This document shows positions 10,838 through 22,419 of a DNA stretch of 64,000 bases, in pieces. The number at the start of each line of letters is the position of its first letter. Within the stretch, counting starts at the first letter, position 1. This DNA comes from Archivesica marissinica. Its lineage: Eukaryota > Mollusca > Bivalvia > Venerida > Vesicomyidae. Position numbers and translations under genes: made by a program. The notes below the pieces were generated by a model, which made no database searches, was not told the origin of the DNA, and saw only the letters and a program-made list of their open reading frames with translations. The stretch is taken from contig CM026401.1 of assembly GCA_014843695.1 (NCBI GenBank), forward strand, positions 46,947,477 through 47,011,476, written 5' to 3'.

Positions 10838-12333
10838 AATTGTATAATGTATTGTATAATATATTGTATACTGTATTGTATAATGTATTGTATAATGTAT
10901 TGTATAATGTATTGTATAATGTATTGTATACTGTATTGTATATGTATTGTATAATGTATTGTATAATGTATTGTATACTGTATTGTATAATGTATTGTAT
11001 AATGTATTGTATAATGTATTGTATAATGTATTGTATAATATATTGTATACTGTATTGTATAATGTATTGTATGATGTATTGTATAATGTATTGTATAATA
11101 TATTGTATACTGTATTGTATAATGTATTGTATAATGTATTGTATAATGTATTGTATAATGTATTGTATAATGTATTGTATAATGTATTGTATAATGTATT
11201 GTATTCTGTATTGTATAATATATTGTATAATGTATTGTATAATATATTGTATAATGTATTGTATAATGTATTGTATACTGTATTGTATAATGTATTGTAT
11301 AATGTATTGTATAATGTATTGTATAATGTATTGTATACTGTATTGTATAATGTATTGTATAATGTATTGTATAATGTATTGTATAATATATTGTATACTG
11401 TATTGTATAATGTATTGTATAATATATTGTATACTATATTGTATAATGTATTGTATATGATTGTATAATATTGTATACTATATGTATAGATGTATAATGT
11501 ATTGTATAAGTATTGTAAATAATTGTATACTATATTGTAATGTTTGTATAATGTTTGTATAATGTATTGTATAATATTGTATCTGTATGATATGTATTGT
11601 ATAATGTATGTATACTGTATTGTAAATGTATTGTATAACGATTGTATAATGTATTGTATAATATATTGTATAATGTATGTATAATGTATTTATAATGTAT
11701 TGTATAATGTATTGTATAATGTATTGTATAATGTATTGTATAATATATTGTATAATGTATTGTATAATGTATTGTATAATGTATTGTATAATGTATTGTA
11801 TAATGTATTGTATAATATATTGTATACTGTATTGTATAATGTATTGTATAATGTATTGTATAATGTATTGTATAATATATTGTATACTGTATTGTATAAT
11901 GTATTGTATAATATATTGTATAATGTATTGTATAATATATTGTATAATATATTGTATACTATATTGTATAATGTATTGTATAATGTATTGTATAATGTAT
12001 TGTATAATGTATTGTATAATGTATTGTATACTGTATTGTATGATGTATTGTATAATATAGTGTATAATGTATTGTATACTATATTGTATAATGTATTGTA
12101 TAATATATTGTATAATGTATTGTATAATATATTGTATAATGTATTGTATAATATATTGTATAATGTATTGTATAATGTATTGTATAATGTATTGTATAAT
12201 GTATTGTATAATATATTGTATAATGTATTGTATAATGTATTGTATAATGTATTGTATAATGTATTGTATAATGTATTGTATAATGTATTGTATAATGTAT
12301 TGTATAATGTATTGTATAATGTATTGTATAATG
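10838..12333. repeat. 12-bp satellite, unit ATTGTATAATGT
   Basis: About 1.5 kb of tandem 12-base units before the gap, with variants at the TGTATAATG/TGTATACTG/TGTATAATA position. 11455-11700 is degraded by indels. The period is a multiple of three, so long frames (YNVL and YCIM repeats) appear in several frames and on both strands; they are not genes. Confidence 0.97.
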
Positions 12334-13333
12334 NNNNNNNNNNNNNNNNNNNNNNNNNNNNNNNNNNNNNNNNNNNNNNNNNNNNNNNNNNNNNNNNNNN
12401 NNNNNNNNNNNNNNNNNNNNNNNNNNNNNNNNNNNNNNNNNNNNNNNNNNNNNNNNNNNNNNNNNNNNNNNNNNNNNNNNNNNNNNNNNNNNNNNNNNNN
12501 NNNNNNNNNNNNNNNNNNNNNNNNNNNNNNNNNNNNNNNNNNNNNNNNNNNNNNNNNNNNNNNNNNNNNNNNNNNNNNNNNNNNNNNNNNNNNNNNNNNN
12601 NNNNNNNNNNNNNNNNNNNNNNNNNNNNNNNNNNNNNNNNNNNNNNNNNNNNNNNNNNNNNNNNNNNNNNNNNNNNNNNNNNNNNNNNNNNNNNNNNNNN
12701 NNNNNNNNNNNNNNNNNNNNNNNNNNNNNNNNNNNNNNNNNNNNNNNNNNNNNNNNNNNNNNNNNNNNNNNNNNNNNNNNNNNNNNNNNNNNNNNNNNNN
12801 NNNNNNNNNNNNNNNNNNNNNNNNNNNNNNNNNNNNNNNNNNNNNNNNNNNNNNNNNNNNNNNNNNNNNNNNNNNNNNNNNNNNNNNNNNNNNNNNNNNN
12901 NNNNNNNNNNNNNNNNNNNNNNNNNNNNNNNNNNNNNNNNNNNNNNNNNNNNNNNNNNNNNNNNNNNNNNNNNNNNNNNNNNNNNNNNNNNNNNNNNNNN
13001 NNNNNNNNNNNNNNNNNNNNNNNNNNNNNNNNNNNNNNNNNNNNNNNNNNNNNNNNNNNNNNNNNNNNNNNNNNNNNNNNNNNNNNNNNNNNNNNNNNNN
13101 NNNNNNNNNNNNNNNNNNNNNNNNNNNNNNNNNNNNNNNNNNNNNNNNNNNNNNNNNNNNNNNNNNNNNNNNNNNNNNNNNNNNNNNNNNNNNNNNNNNN
13201 NNNNNNNNNNNNNNNNNNNNNNNNNNNNNNNNNNNNNNNNNNNNNNNNNNNNNNNNNNNNNNNNNNNNNNNNNNNNNNNNNNNNNNNNNNNNNNNNNNNN
13301 NNNNNNNNNNNNNNNNNNNNNNNNNNNNNNNNN
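12334..13333. other. Assembly gap, exactly 1000 N
   Basis: The run of N is exactly 1000 long and sits inside the 12-bp satellite, so it is a placeholder of unknown true size. Confidence 0.99.
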
Positions 13334-13966
13334 GTACTGATGTTCGTAAAAAGAGGTGTCTCATAAGTCAGAAATCGCTGGCCCTTTAAATTATGCAGTC
13401 TTCATTCTAAGAGTCCAGTTTTGTTCATCCTCTATGTTTGAGTAAATTTGTTCAAAGCACTTCACTGTTTATGACGTGATAATATATATATATTGTATGT
13501 AATAATTTGCATATGATGATGTACTTTGTACAAATCGAAATAAATTATCTATTCTGTTCTGTTCCTTTAAATAGGGATGATAATAATAATAAACTAACAC
13601 ACTATAATTATGTATTGTGTCAATTATTTGAGTGGAGTTGTGAGGTTATCAGGAACTATTTACTACGACGTAAGGATACACTTTACTGATTTCATGGAGA
13701 TGTAATGAAGCTCAAGCGGATACTTACAAACAGAAAAGTATTTGTTTTCAAATATAAGGTTGTTGTTACTGTTGTTATTGTGATGAAAAGGATCTTAAAC
13801 TCGTGATAATTTCATACCATATACTTATTATTTATGAGATTGGTTTTGGAAATTTGCTATTAAGCGAGCACTTTGGTAAAATTCCAAAACGAGTTTCATA
13901 AAATATGGTACGAGGGTTATAGACTTATATAGGGTTATTAAGCTAGTCTTGGTATATTTAATACCT
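13334..13966. other. No gene seen
   Basis: AT-rich sequence right of the gap. A 60-codon frame at 13507-13689 has no recognisable domain and no splice context. Confidence 0.45.
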
Positions 13967-13968
13967 TA

Positions 13969-14509
13969 AAGCGACACTACATCAGTGAAAACGCAAATTT
14001 ATACAGAATGTAATTTCCTATTATATGGTATAACCCCCCCCCCCCCAAATATTTGCCTCAAAAACTGAGTATTTCAACTTAATAAACAAGCGTCGTATAC
14101 GCGGTTTGTTGACATAACAAAATAATGTAAACAGGGTCGACATAATTATATGAGTAATACAACATGTGTATCCCGAATAACGAGATTTATGGTACAGATT
14201 TACCGTTATATCTCACACTATGCATATTTATTTGTAGACACATGTTAGTTAAATTTATTATCTCTAAGCGACAGTATCAAGCGTTTAGTATTGATTACAA
14301 TGTCAAAGAAATGTCAATTCAGGAGCGTGGATGACCAGTATATGAAATCCTACATTCACTTTTGAAAGTTTGTAGACCACAAACACACTGTTTATTGATT
14401 CAATATGTGTGTTCGAATGTATTCGGAAGAATGTGTAGTAGCAATGCATTCATACGTGAACACATGCATTTTGTTGGCATTTTGTTGGCATTTTGCGATT
14501 TAATGTCGC
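13969..14509 (+). mobile_element. TTAA-type MITE (AGCGACA family), full copy
   Basis: The ends AGCGACACTACATC and GATTTAATGTCGCT are inverted repeats flanked by TTAA on both sides. The C-run at 14034 is a length-variable site. No coding capacity. Confidence 0.85.
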
Positions 14510-14597
14510 TTTAACGGAACTAATATCTTTGCGTACACAATTTACTGTTGAAACAACGAGAAGGGACGGGACCTTCTCATTATCTGTTCAAATAAAT

Positions 14598-14730
14598 GGC
14601 CGATTAGCTCAGTTATTAATACGTTCTCTTCTCAGCTGTGCAACTCGGGTTCGATGACACGGATGACGCCACGGGTTCGATGGTATGGTGGTCGCCAGAT
14701 TGAGCAGGTGGGTTTTCTCCTGGTAACATA
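14598..14730 (+). mobile_element. SINE family B, diverged partial copy
   Basis: It has box A GCCGATTAGCTCAGTTATT and box B AACTCGGGTTCGATG, then GGTATGGTGGTCGCCAGATT and GGTGGGTTTTCTCC. The homology stops where the 57-bp satellite begins. Confidence 0.75.
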
Positions 14731-14734
14731 TTAT

Positions 14735-16412
14735 GTCGATGACCATGCTTGCGTGGGACATACCAGGTACATGGGTTTTGTTAGGTTTTATGAGCATGGT
14801 CACGAGTTCGTAGGATATACAAGCTACGTGGGGTTGTCAGGTATTGTGTGCATGGTCAAGCTTATGTAGGATATACAAGCTACATGGGGCGTGTCAGGTA
14901 TTATGTGTATGGCCATGATTGCGTAGGATATACAGGCTACATGGGGTGTGTCAGGTATTATGTGTATGGCCATGATTGCTTAGGATATACAAGCTACATG
15001 GGGTGTGTCAGGTATTATGTGCATGACCATGATTGCGTAGGATATACAGGCTACATGGGGTGTGTCAGGTATTATGTGCATGTCCATGATTGCGTAGGAT
15101 ATACAGGCTACATGAGGTGTGTCAGGTATTATGTGCATGGTCAAGCTTGTGTAGGATATACAAGCTACATGGGGTGTGTCAGGTATTATGCGCATGGTCA
15201 AGCTTGTGTAGGATATACAAGCTACATGGGGTGTGTCAGGTATTATGTACATGGTCAAGCTTGTGTAGGATATACAAGCTACATGGGATGTCAGGTATTA
15301 TGTGCATGGTCATGATTGCGTATGATATACAAGCTACATGGGGTGTGTCAGGTATTATATGCATGACCAAGCTTGCGTAGGATATACAAGCTACATGGGG
15401 TGTGTCAGGTATTATGCGCATGGTCAAGCTTGTGTAGAATATACAAGCTACATGGGGTGTGTCAGGTATTATGCGCATGGTCAAGCTTGTGTAGGATATA
15501 CAAGCTACATGGGGTGTGTCAGGTATATGAATGGTAGTGTTTAGGATCTACAAGCTACAAGCCGGGTGAGTCACGGATTGTAGTGCATGCGTCATGCTTG
15601 TTAGGAATATACAAGCTGCATAGCGGGTCCCCCTGCTGTCAGGTAGTGCGTGCAAGGTAATGCTGTGTAGGATATACAAGCTACATGGGGTGGTCAGGTA
15701 TGTGTGCTGTAAAGCTTGTGTAGGATATACAAGCTACATGGGGTGTGTCAGGAATTGTGTGCATGGTCAAGCTTGTGTAGGATATACAAGCTACATGGGG
15801 TGTGTCAGGTATTGTGTGCATGGTCAAGCTTGTGTAGGATATACAAGCCACATGGGGTGTGTCAGGTATTATGTGCATGGTCATGATTGCGTAGGATATA
15901 CAAGATACATGGGTGTGTCAGGTATTATGTGTATGGTCAAACGTGTGTAGGATATACAAGCTACATGGGGGTTGTCAGGTATTGTGTGCATGAGCACGCT
16001 TGTGTAGGATATACAAGCTACATGGGGTATGTCAAGTAGTATGTGCATTGACAGGATTGCGTAGGATATTCAGGCTACGTGGGGTGTGTCAGGTATTATG
16101 TGCATGGTCATGATTGCGTAGGATATACAAGCTACATGGGGTTGTCAGGTATTATGTGCATGTCCATGATTGCGTAGGATATACAAGCTACATGGGGTGT
16201 GTCAGGTATTATGTGCATGTCCATGATTGCGTAGGATATACAAGCTACGTGGGGTGTGTCAGGTATTATGTGCATGTCCATGATTGCGTAGGATATACAA
16301 GCTACATGGGGTGTGTCAGGTATTATGTGCATGTCCATGATTGCGTAGGATATACAAGCTACGTGGAGTTTGTCAGGTATTATGTTTATGACTATGCTTA
16401 GGTAGGATATAT
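14735..16412. repeat. 57-bp satellite, subfamily 1
   Basis: About 29 units containing GTAGGATATACAAGCTACAT and GTGTGTCAGGTATTATGTGC. The first unit (ATTATGTCGATGACCATGCT) is closest to subfamily 2 at 18170-21515, showing common origin. 15535-15670 is indel-degraded. 57 is a multiple of three, so repetitive frames run on both strands; none is a gene. Confidence 0.95.
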
Positions 16413-16573
16413 GTCACGGACTTGCTTTTGACTGTAGAACACTCATGAGTACCGGGATTGTCACGACCTCCGTGGCAACGAATATTAATAAAACGTGGGG
16501 TTCTAGGTTCGAAACCATTCTGAATATCGAGAGATATGTTTACTTTACATGTTTTATTAATATTGTATAGCTT

Positions 16574-17772
16574 ACATGGACAAGCAGCGTAATGTGAACG
16601 GTAATTATAAACATGTACTATAATGACATCTGGACACATACATAGCATAACCACACACAACATAGAACATATACTAGAGGACATAGAAAACGCACACTTC
16701 GGATAAGTGTGTTTTTACATGAAACACAATAACTATATAAATACATAGTTTTAAACATTTTGGAGTATTTTAGCTTAGTTGTTCAGTTTGTGTTTTGTAA
16801 TAAAGATGTGATATATCTTCGATGGAATCCTTCGTATTTCGTGTAATAATAATCATATAATGTAGGTGTGCGTATTCTGTGTCCTCTAGTATATAATGTA
16901 GGTGTGCGTTTTCTATGTCCTCTGATATATAATGTAGGTGTGCGTTTTCTATGTCCTCTGGTATATAATGTAGGTGTGCGTTTTCTATGTCCTCTAGTAT
17001 ATAATGTAGGTGTGCGTTTTCTATGTCCTCTAGTATATAATGTAGGTGTGCATTTTCTATGTCCTCTAGTATATAATGTAGGTGTACGTTTTCCATGTCC
17101 TCTAGTATATAATGTAGGTGTGCGTTTTCTATGTCCTCTAGTATATAATGTAGGTGTGCGTATTCTATGTCCTCTAGTATATAATGTAAGTGTGTGTTTT
17201 CTATGTCCTCTAGTATATAATGTAGGTGTACGTTTTCCATGTCCTCTAGTATATAATGTAAGTGTGCGTTTTCTATGTCCTCTAGTACATAATATAGGTG
17301 TGCGTTTTCTATGTCCTCTGGTATATAATGTAGGTGTGCGTTTTCCATGTCCTCGAGTATATAATGTAGGTGTACGTTTTCTATGTCCTCTAGTAAATAA
17401 TGTAGGTGTGCGTTTTCTATGTCCTCGAGTATATAATGTAGGTGTACGTTTTCTATGTCCTCTAGTAAATAATGTAGGTGTGCGTTTTCTATGTCCTCTA
17501 GTCTATAATGTAGGTGTGCGTTTTCTATGTCCTCTAGTATATTATGTAGGTGTGCGTTTTCTATGTACTCTAGTATATAATGTAGGTGTGCGTTTTCTAT
17601 GTCCTCTAGTATATAATGTAGGTGTGCGTTTTCTATGTCCTCTAGTATATAATGTAGGTGTGCGTTTTCTATGTACTCTAGTATATAATGAAGTAAACAA
17701 TTCCTTTACAAGTTATTAAGTTAATAAAAGGCAGAGTACAAAGTATATGTAAACTATTTGCACAAACCTGAA
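16574..17772 (-). mobile_element. Helitron/pearl-like non-autonomous element with minisatellite core, copy 1
   Basis: The sequence from ACATGGACAAGCAGC to CACAAACCTGAA is found again, inverted, at 42852-43676. It has a unique block with hairpin ACACTT/AAGTGT near 16695, a second block (16720-16850) and a core of 24-25 units of 34 bp (16850-17690; unit contains GTGCGTTTTCTATGTCCTCT). Partial copies (26145, 58455) end just after CTCTAG beyond the hairpin, resembling a Helitron 3' end (hairpin plus CTRR). The minisatellite core recalls bivalve pearl elements. Class assignment is inference; the dispersed modular copies are directly visible. Confidence 0.75.
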
Positions 17773-17861
17773 ACAATATCGAAGATACTAGTGTCGAATG
17801 ATAAGTTGATGTTTGTAAACATATGCATTCCACCATATTATTTGTGCGTGTTTTCTCAATC

Positions 17862-17945
17862 TAAAATGACTAATCTCTTCAGGAAGCGTCGCTCATATGG
17901 GCACCCGGTAGCGACGATAAATAAACGTAAAACACACATACCTTT
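17862..17945 (+). mobile_element. SINE family A, tail fragment
   Basis: Contains AAAATGACTAATCTCTTCAG and CGGTAGCGACGATAAATAAA, the last 80 bases of family A. Confidence 0.8.
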
Positions 17946-18169
17946 GTATACTTGCAGTCCATTATTATTAATATTGGACTGCTCTCAATAGACCATCGTA
18001 TTGTATCAAATCCTCGGCGGAAATATACGAAATCCTAGGCGGAAATGTACGAAATCCTAGGCGGAAATGTACGAAATTAACAATTTTAATTAGGAAGATC
18101 TTTTTATATAAGTGTGTGTTTTACGTAAGATATAAGATGGACTGAACATTTATCATTTATGTAGTGTGA
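17946..18169. other. Spacer with a 22-bp triplicated motif
   Basis: GGCGGAAATGTACGAAATCC-like units occur three times at 18010-18075. A related stretch with the same following sequence is at 22800-22880. Confidence 0.6.
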
Positions 18170-21100
18170 TCTAACTTGCGTATAATATACCAACTACATG
18201 GATTTCGTCGTATATTATGTCGATGACGCTACTTGCGTAGGATATACCAAATACATGGATTTCGTCGTATATTATGTCGATGACCCTACTTGCGTAGGAT
18301 ATACCAGATACACGGATTTTGTCGTATAATATGTCGATGGCGCTACTTGCGTAGGATATAACAGATACCCGGATTTCGTCGTATATTATGTCGATGGCAC
18401 TACTTGCGTAGGATATACCAAATACATGGATTTCGTCGTATATTATGTCGATGACCCTACTTGCGTAGGATATACCAGATACACGGATTTCGTCGTATAA
18501 TATGTCGATGGCGCTACTTGCGTAGGATATAACAGATACCCGGATTTCGTCGTATATTATGTCGATGGCACTACTTGCGTAGGATATACCAAATACACGG
18601 ATTTTTTCGTATATTATGTCGATGGCACTAATTGCGTAGGATATACTAAATACACGGGAGTTCGTCGTATAATATGTCGGTGACCCTACTTGCGTAGGAT
18701 ATACCAAATACACGGATTTCGTCGTATAATATGCCGATGACCCTACTTGCGTAGAATATACCAAATACACGGATTTCGTCGTATAATATGCTGATGACCC
18801 TACTTACGTAGGATATACCAAATACACGGATTTCGTCGTATAATATGCTGATGACCCTACTTACGTAGGATATACCAAATACACGGAAGTTCGTCGTATA
18901 GTATGTCGATGGCGCTACTTGCGTAGGATATACTAAATACACGGGTTTCGTCGTATATTATGTCGACGATCCTACTTGCGTAGGATATACCAAATACACG
19001 GATTTTGTCGTATATTATGTCGATGACCCTACTTGCGTACGATATACCAAATACACGGATTTCGTTGTATATTATGTCGATGACCCTACTTGCGTAGGAT
19101 ATACCAAATACACGGATTTCGTTGTATAATATGTCGATGACCCTACTTGCGTAGGATATACCAAATACACGGATTTCGTCGTATAATATGTCGATGGCGC
19201 TACTTGCGTAGAATATACCAAATACACGGATTTCGTCGTATAATATGTCGATGACCCTACTTGAGTAGGATATACCAAATACACGGATTTCGTCGTATAA
19301 TATGTCGATGACCCTACTTGCGTAGGATATATCAAATACACGGATTTCGTCGTATAATATGTCGATGACCCTACTTGCATAGGATATACCAAATACACGG
19401 ATTTCGTTGTATATTATGTCGATGGCGCTACTTGCGTAGGATATACCAAATACACGGATTTCGTCGTATATTATGTCGATGGCGCTACTTGCGTAGGATA
19501 TACCAAATACACGGATTTCGTTGTATAATATGGCGATGACCTTACTTGCGTAGGATATACCAAATACACGGATTTCGTTGTATAATATGTCGATGACGCT
19601 ACTTGCGTAGGATATACCAAATACACGGATTTCGTCGTATATTATGTCGATGACCCTACTTGCGTAGGATATACCAAATACACGGATTTCGTTGTATAAT
19701 ATGGCGATGAACTTACTTGTGTAGGATATACCAAATACACGGATTTCGTCGTATAATATGTCGATGACCCTACTTGCGTAGGATATACCAGATACACGGA
19801 TTTCGTCGTATAATATGTCGATGACCCTACTTGCATAGGATATACCAAATACACGGATGTCGTCGTATAGTATGTCAATGACGCTACTTGCGTAGGATAT
19901 ACCAGATACACAGGAGTTCTTCGTATATTATGTCAATGACCCTACTTGCGTAGGATATACCAGATACACAGGAGTTCGTCGTATATTATGTCAATGACCC
20001 TACTTGCGTAGGATATACCAGATACACAGGAGTTCGTCGTATATTATGTCGATGACCCTACTTGCGTAGGATATACCAGATACACAGGAGTTCGTCGTAT
20101 AGTATGTCAATGACGCTACTTGCGTAGGATATACCAGATACACAGGAGTTCGTCGTATATTATGTCTATGACCCTACTTGCGTAGGATATACCAGATACA
20201 CAGGAGTTCGTCGTATAGTATGTCAATGACGCTACTTGCGTAGGATATACCAGATACACAGGAGTTCGTCGTATATTATGTCAATGACCCTACTTGCGTA
20301 GGATATACCAGATACACAGGAGTTCGTCGTATATTATGTCAATGACCCTACTTGCGTAGGATATACCAAATACACGGATTTCGTTGTATAATATGGCGAT
20401 GAACTTACTTGTGTAGGATATACCAAATACACGGATTTCGTCGTATAATATGTCGATGACCCTACTTGCGTAGGATATACCAAATACACAGGAGTTCGTC
20501 GTATATTATGTCAATGACGCTACTTGCGTAGGATATACCAGATACACAGGAGTTCGTCGTATATTATGTCAATGACCCTACTTGCGTAGGATATACCAGA
20601 TACACAGGAGTTCGTCGTATATTATGTCAATGACCCTACTTGCGTAGGATATACCAAATACACGGATTTCGTTGTATAATATGGCGATGAACTTACTTGT
20701 GTAGGATATACCAAATACACGGATTTCGTCGTATAATATGTCGATGACCCTACTTGCGTAGGATATACCAAATACACAGGAGTTCGTCGTATATTATGTC
20801 AATGACGCTACTTGCGTAGGATATACCAGATACACAGGAGTTCGTCGTATATTATGTCAATGACCCTACTTGCGTAGGATATACCAGATACACAGGAGTT
20901 CGTCGTATATTATGTCAATGACCCTACTTGCGTAGGATATACCAGATACACAGGAGTTCGTCGTATATTATGTCAATGACGCTTCTTGCGTAGGATATAC
21001 CAGATACACAGGAGTTCGTCGTATATTATGTCAATGACCCTACTTGCGTAGGATATACCAGATACACAGGAGTTCGTCGTATATTATGTCAATGACCCTA

Positions 21101-21515
21101 CTTGCGTAGGATATACCAGATACACAGGAGTTCGTCGTATATTATGTCAATGACGCTACTTGCGTAGGATATACCAGATACCCGGATTTCGTTGTATAAT
21201 ATATCTATGCGTAGGATATACCAGATACCCGGATTTCGTTGTATAATATATCTATGCGTAGGATATACCAGATACGCGGATGTCGTTGTATAATATATAT
21301 ATGCGTAGGTTATACCAGATACCCGGATTTCATTGTATAATATATATATATGCGTAGGTTATACCAGACACGCGGATTTCGTCGTATGATATATATATGC
21401 GTAGGATATACCAGATACGCGGATTTCGTCGTATAATATATCTATGCGTAGGATATACCAGATACCCGGATTTCATGGTATATTATGTCGATGACCATAA
21501 TTGCGTAGGATATAC
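18170..21515. repeat. 57-bp satellite, subfamily 2
   Basis: About 58 units containing TTGCGTAGGATATACCAAAT and TCGTCGTATAATATGTCGAT. Variants are grouped: ACGGATTTCGTC units to about 19860, then ACAGGAGTTCGTC units with recurring higher-order blocks, then shortened units (about 43 bp, ATATATCTATGCGTAGG) at 21180-21470. Same period and clear similarity to 14735-16412. Confidence 0.95.
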
Positions 21516-21519
21516 AAGA

Positions 21520-21935
21520 TGTGTGGATGTCGTGATAGCGCTGTGATAATGAGTTGTAGCACGGTCACTTCATTCTCCTTCCCTCGCGGTGATGGACCTT
21601 CATTCTCCCTCCCTCGCGGCGATAGATCTTCATTATCCCTCCCTCGCGGCGATAGATCTTCATTCTCCTTCCCTCGCGCCGATGGATCTTCATTCTCCCT
21701 CCCTCGCGCCGATGGATCTTCATTCTCCCTACCTCGCGGCGATATATCTTCATTCTCCCTCCCTCGCGGCGATGGATCTTCATTCTCCCTCCGTCGCGGC
21801 GATGGATCTTCATTCTCCTCCCTCGCACCGATGGATCTTCATTCTCCCTCCCTCGCGGCGATAGATCTTCATTCTCCTCCCTCGCGCCGGTGGATCTTCA
21901 TTCTCCTCCCTCGCGGCAGTGGATTCCATCCAGAA
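21520..21935 (+). repeat. 30-bp array grown from SINE family D
   Basis: It begins with GTCGTGATAGCGCTGTGATA, which matches the family D tRNA head, and ends GTGGATTCCATCCAGAATTA, which matches the family D body after its CCCTCGTGGCGATGGATTCC segment. Between lie about 12 units of TTCATTCTCCCTCCCTCGCG plus GCGATGGATC. The array is therefore an internal expansion within one SINE copy. Confidence 0.8.
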
Positions 21936-22029
21936 TTAGTTAAAACACAATCTAAAATAACTGTCCATGTGTAGTCACAACATGAGTTTTACAATTGTTA
22001 ATAAATTCATTAGATCATTGTATGTTTGT

Positions 22030-22295
22030 AACCATACTAGTGTTTGTCTAGATCACTAATGAATTGTATTTATATACAACCTCTCTGTCTAGATAATTAA
22101 TGAATTGTATTTATATACAACCTCTCTGTCTAGATCACTAATGAATTGTATTTATATATAACCTCTCTGTCTAGATCATTAATGAATTGTATTTATATAC
22201 AACCTCTCTGTCTAGATCATTACTGAATTGTATTTATATACAACCTCTCTGTCTAGATCACTAATGAATAGTATTTATTTGCAGCCTCTAACACG
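22030..22295. repeat. 41-bp array overlapping the peptidase 3' UTR
   Basis: Six units of TCTAGATCACTAATGAATTG plus TATTTATATACAACCTCTCTG. The last unit, next to the peptidase stop codon, carries the AATAAA signal on the minus strand (22273-22279), which the other units have lost or never had. Confidence 0.85.
22273..22279 (-). promoter_or_regulatory. Candidate polyadenylation signal of the M13 peptidase gene
   Basis: AATAAA on the minus strand, about 40 bases past the TAA stop. If used, the 3' UTR is under 100 bases. Confidence 0.55.
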
Positions 22296-22319
22296 TTTCT
22301 TCGCATAATTAGTATTGCA

Positions 22320-22419
22320 TTACCACACAGAGCATTTTTTCGGCGGATTCATTACTTGACCACTCTTGCAATTGAAGGTAGTTGAAAATTCTGGGGAATT
22401 CTGTAATGCTCCAATCACC
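22320..22419 (-). CDS. M13 peptidase, last exon (17 of window)
   Basis: 100 bases including TAA, entered in phase 2, acceptor TGTTTGTTGTAG. It encodes [17 protein letters not shown], then KCSVW and stop. The C-terminal CxxW is the family hallmark. Confidence 0.97.

Noticed and set aside
10840..13389. Several long frames (YNVL, YCIM and IIQY repeats, some running through the gap)
   Set aside because: They are the 12-bp satellite read in frame, extended through 1000 N; no gene.
14848..16401. Repeated frames with CVGYTSYMGCVRYYVH-type units
   Set aside because: The 57-base period keeps frames open on both strands; no start context, no splice signals, units decay with indels like non-coding DNA.
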